From: JAJVID01 sp035275805
Lineage (GTDB): Bacteria > Acidobacteriota > Blastocatellia > RBC074
Length of the DNA: 18,399 bases
Direction: 5' to 3'
NCBI GenBank assembly: GCA_035275805.1
Contig: DATEMG010000069.1
Span: 1-18,399 of the forward strand
Positions 17,632 to 18,399 of this stretch are shown here, piece after piece (the stretch's first letter is position 1; the number at the start of each line of letters is the position of its first letter). The position numbers and the translations under genes are program-made. Under the pieces are notes generated by a model. The model made no database searches, was not told the origin of the DNA, and saw nothing but the letters and a program-made list of their open reading frames with translations.

Positions 17632-18342
17632 ATGCGACAAAGCGATGATAAGCTGCGCTGCAGCTTCTGCGGCAAGAGCCAAAGTGAGGTTAAAAAGCTC
17701 ATTGCCGGTCCATCGGTCTACATTTGTAGCGGATGCGTTGATATTTGTGGCGAGATCGTTTCTGACACCCGCAAGAAAATCTCCGGAGGCGTAAAGATGG
17801 AATTCGTCGAAAAATCATGTGTGATGTCAATGGCCGACATGAACCGCGTGCTGGCCCGAATCGCTTCGCAGATAGTCGAGAACAATCCCGACATGTCGAA
17901 CGTGTTGCTGGTCGGAATTAGGCGGCGGGGAGTGCCGCTGGCCGAAAGGCTGGCGTCCAGAATCAGGGAGATGGACAGTGTAGATGTGGCGACCGGGGCG
18001 CTGGACATCACGCTTTACCGCGACGACCTGAGCACCGTCGGCGAACGGCCTGTCGTCAACAAGACCGAACTGCCGGCGAACATCACCGGTAAGACGATCA
18101 TCCTGGTTGACGACGTGCTTTACACCGGCCGCACGATCCGCGCCGCGATGGACGAGTTGATCGATTTCGGCCGCCCACGCCGCGTGCAACTGGCCGTGCT
18201 CATTGACCGCGGCTGGCGCGAGTTACCGATCCAGGCCGATTACATTGGCAAGTTCGTCACGACATCTGAAAAAGAGATCATCAAAGTGATGCTCCCGGAG
18301 TTTGACGAGACGGAGCAGGTGCTGCTCGTTGAACAGAAGTGA
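17632..18342 (+). CDS. pyrR: PyrR fused to an N-terminal ClpX-type C4 zinc-binding domain
   Basis: A two-domain protein (236 aa). Residues 8-43 match the ClpX zinc-binding domain closely: C10, C13, C32 and C35 with CX2C-X18-CX2C spacing, and KLIAGPSVYIC. Residues about 58-236 are a complete PyrR, the UMP/UTP-sensing mRNA attenuation regulator with uracil phosphoribosyltransferase activity: LLVGIRRRG (92-100), DITLYRDDLS (125-134), the PRPP loop ILVDDVLYTGRTI (157-169) and DRGWRELPIQADYIGK (192-207). A normal PyrR is about 180 aa and lacks any zinc domain. ATG 17632 has GGAGAG nine bases upstream. A second in-frame ATG (17797) with GGAGG sits at the domain junction. The AAA+ domain of ClpX is absent, so this is not ClpX. 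It is probably the first gene of a pyr operon running off the window. Confidence 0.93.
   Translation: MRQSDDKLRCSFCGKSQSEVKKLIAGPSVYICSGCVDICGEIVSDTRKKISGGVKMEFVEKSCVMSMADMNRVLARIASQIVENNPDMSNVLLVGIRRRGVPLAERLASRIREMDSVDVATGALDITLYRDDLSTVGERPVVNKTELPANITGKTIILVDDVLYTGRTIRAAMDELIDFGRPRRVQLAVLIDRGWRELPIQADYIGKFVTTSEKEIIKVMLPEFDETEQVLLVEQK
17785..17799 (+). promoter_or_regulatory. Internal ribosome binding site and ATG at the ZBD/PyrR junction
   Basis: GGAGG at 17785-17789, seven bases of spacing, then ATG at 17797 in the PyrR frame. Protein from here would be MEFVEKS..., 181 aa, just the length of an ordinary PyrR. This is the best-looking Shine-Dalgarno for this gene and could yield a second, zinc-domain-free product. 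Use in the cell is inferred. Confidence 0.55.
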
Positions 18343-18378
18343 GTCGGGGACTGGGGAATGGGGAGTGGGGAGTGGGGG
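18343..18378. repeat. 7-base G-rich tandem repeat after pyrR
   Basis: Five units of the form NNTGGGG or close (GTCGGGG, ACTGGGG, AATGGGG, then AGTGGGG twice) begin right after the pyrR stop. Five GGGG runs at 7-base spacing could form a G-quadruplex on the plus strand. The window ends 21 bases later, so a matching inverted arm, if present, is out of view. Confidence 0.8.
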
Positions 18379-18399
18379 AAAGATCTTGTTTCCTATTCC

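Noticed and set aside
17632..17796. A fragment of a broken clpX gene in front of pyrR
   Set aside because: All four cysteines and the conserved core are intact, the frame runs into PyrR without a stop, and the start has a ribosome site; decay would be expected to damage these. Not fully excluded without orthologs.

Overview
The window looks like chromosomal DNA of a free-living, GC-rich bacterium. I infer Acidobacteriota, possibly class Blastocatellia, from the combination of Hfq, ClpS/ClpA, a class 1B dihydroorotate dehydrogenase with PyrK, PyrR, FeoAB, duplicated DUF3108 proteins and palindromic spacer repeats. That placement is inference; no rRNA or tRNA gene is present to test it. Coding density is high and no gene-free stretch exceeds about 230 bases. 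No transposase, phage gene or CRISPR array was seen.

Layout. (1) 1-1755: an Asp/Glu racemase-family gene that looks leaderless converges, stop on stop, with a secreted PHB-depolymerase/feruloyl-esterase-like hydrolase. (2) 1825-5956, minus strand: clpS-clpA (N-degron recognition and unfolding) with overlapping stop and start codons, then a solitary adenine-N6 DNA methyltransferase 20 bases behind clpA. (3) 6110-8333, plus strand: hfq, tmk (dTMP kinase) and holB (clamp-loader delta'). (4) 8431-10841, minus strand: feoAB ferrous iron uptake behind a sigma70-type promoter overlapped by a good Fur-box match. (5) 10889-16940, minus strand: pyrK, a Nudix hydrolase, pyrD, an M23 peptidase, pyrF and a two-copy DUF3108 protein, so pyrimidine genes are mixed with envelope genes. 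(6) 17109-18342, plus strand: a DUF1499 protein and a most unusual pyrR.

The headline is the last gene. It encodes PyrR with an intact ClpX-type C4 zinc-binding domain at its N-terminus (CX2C-X18-CX2C, in the same spacing as ClpX). The fusion is one open frame. A strong Shine-Dalgarno and ATG lie exactly at the domain junction, so the gene may make both the fused and the plain protein. The ClpX domain normally dimerises and docks adaptors and substrates, so a link between pyrimidine-operon control and ClpXP proteolysis is a reasonable hypothesis. I know of no described example.

A second theme is the spacers. Five intergenic positions and the 5' end of pyrF carry long inverted repeats or 7-base tandem repeats. 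In pyrF the repeat is translated and accounts for most of an odd N-terminal extension.
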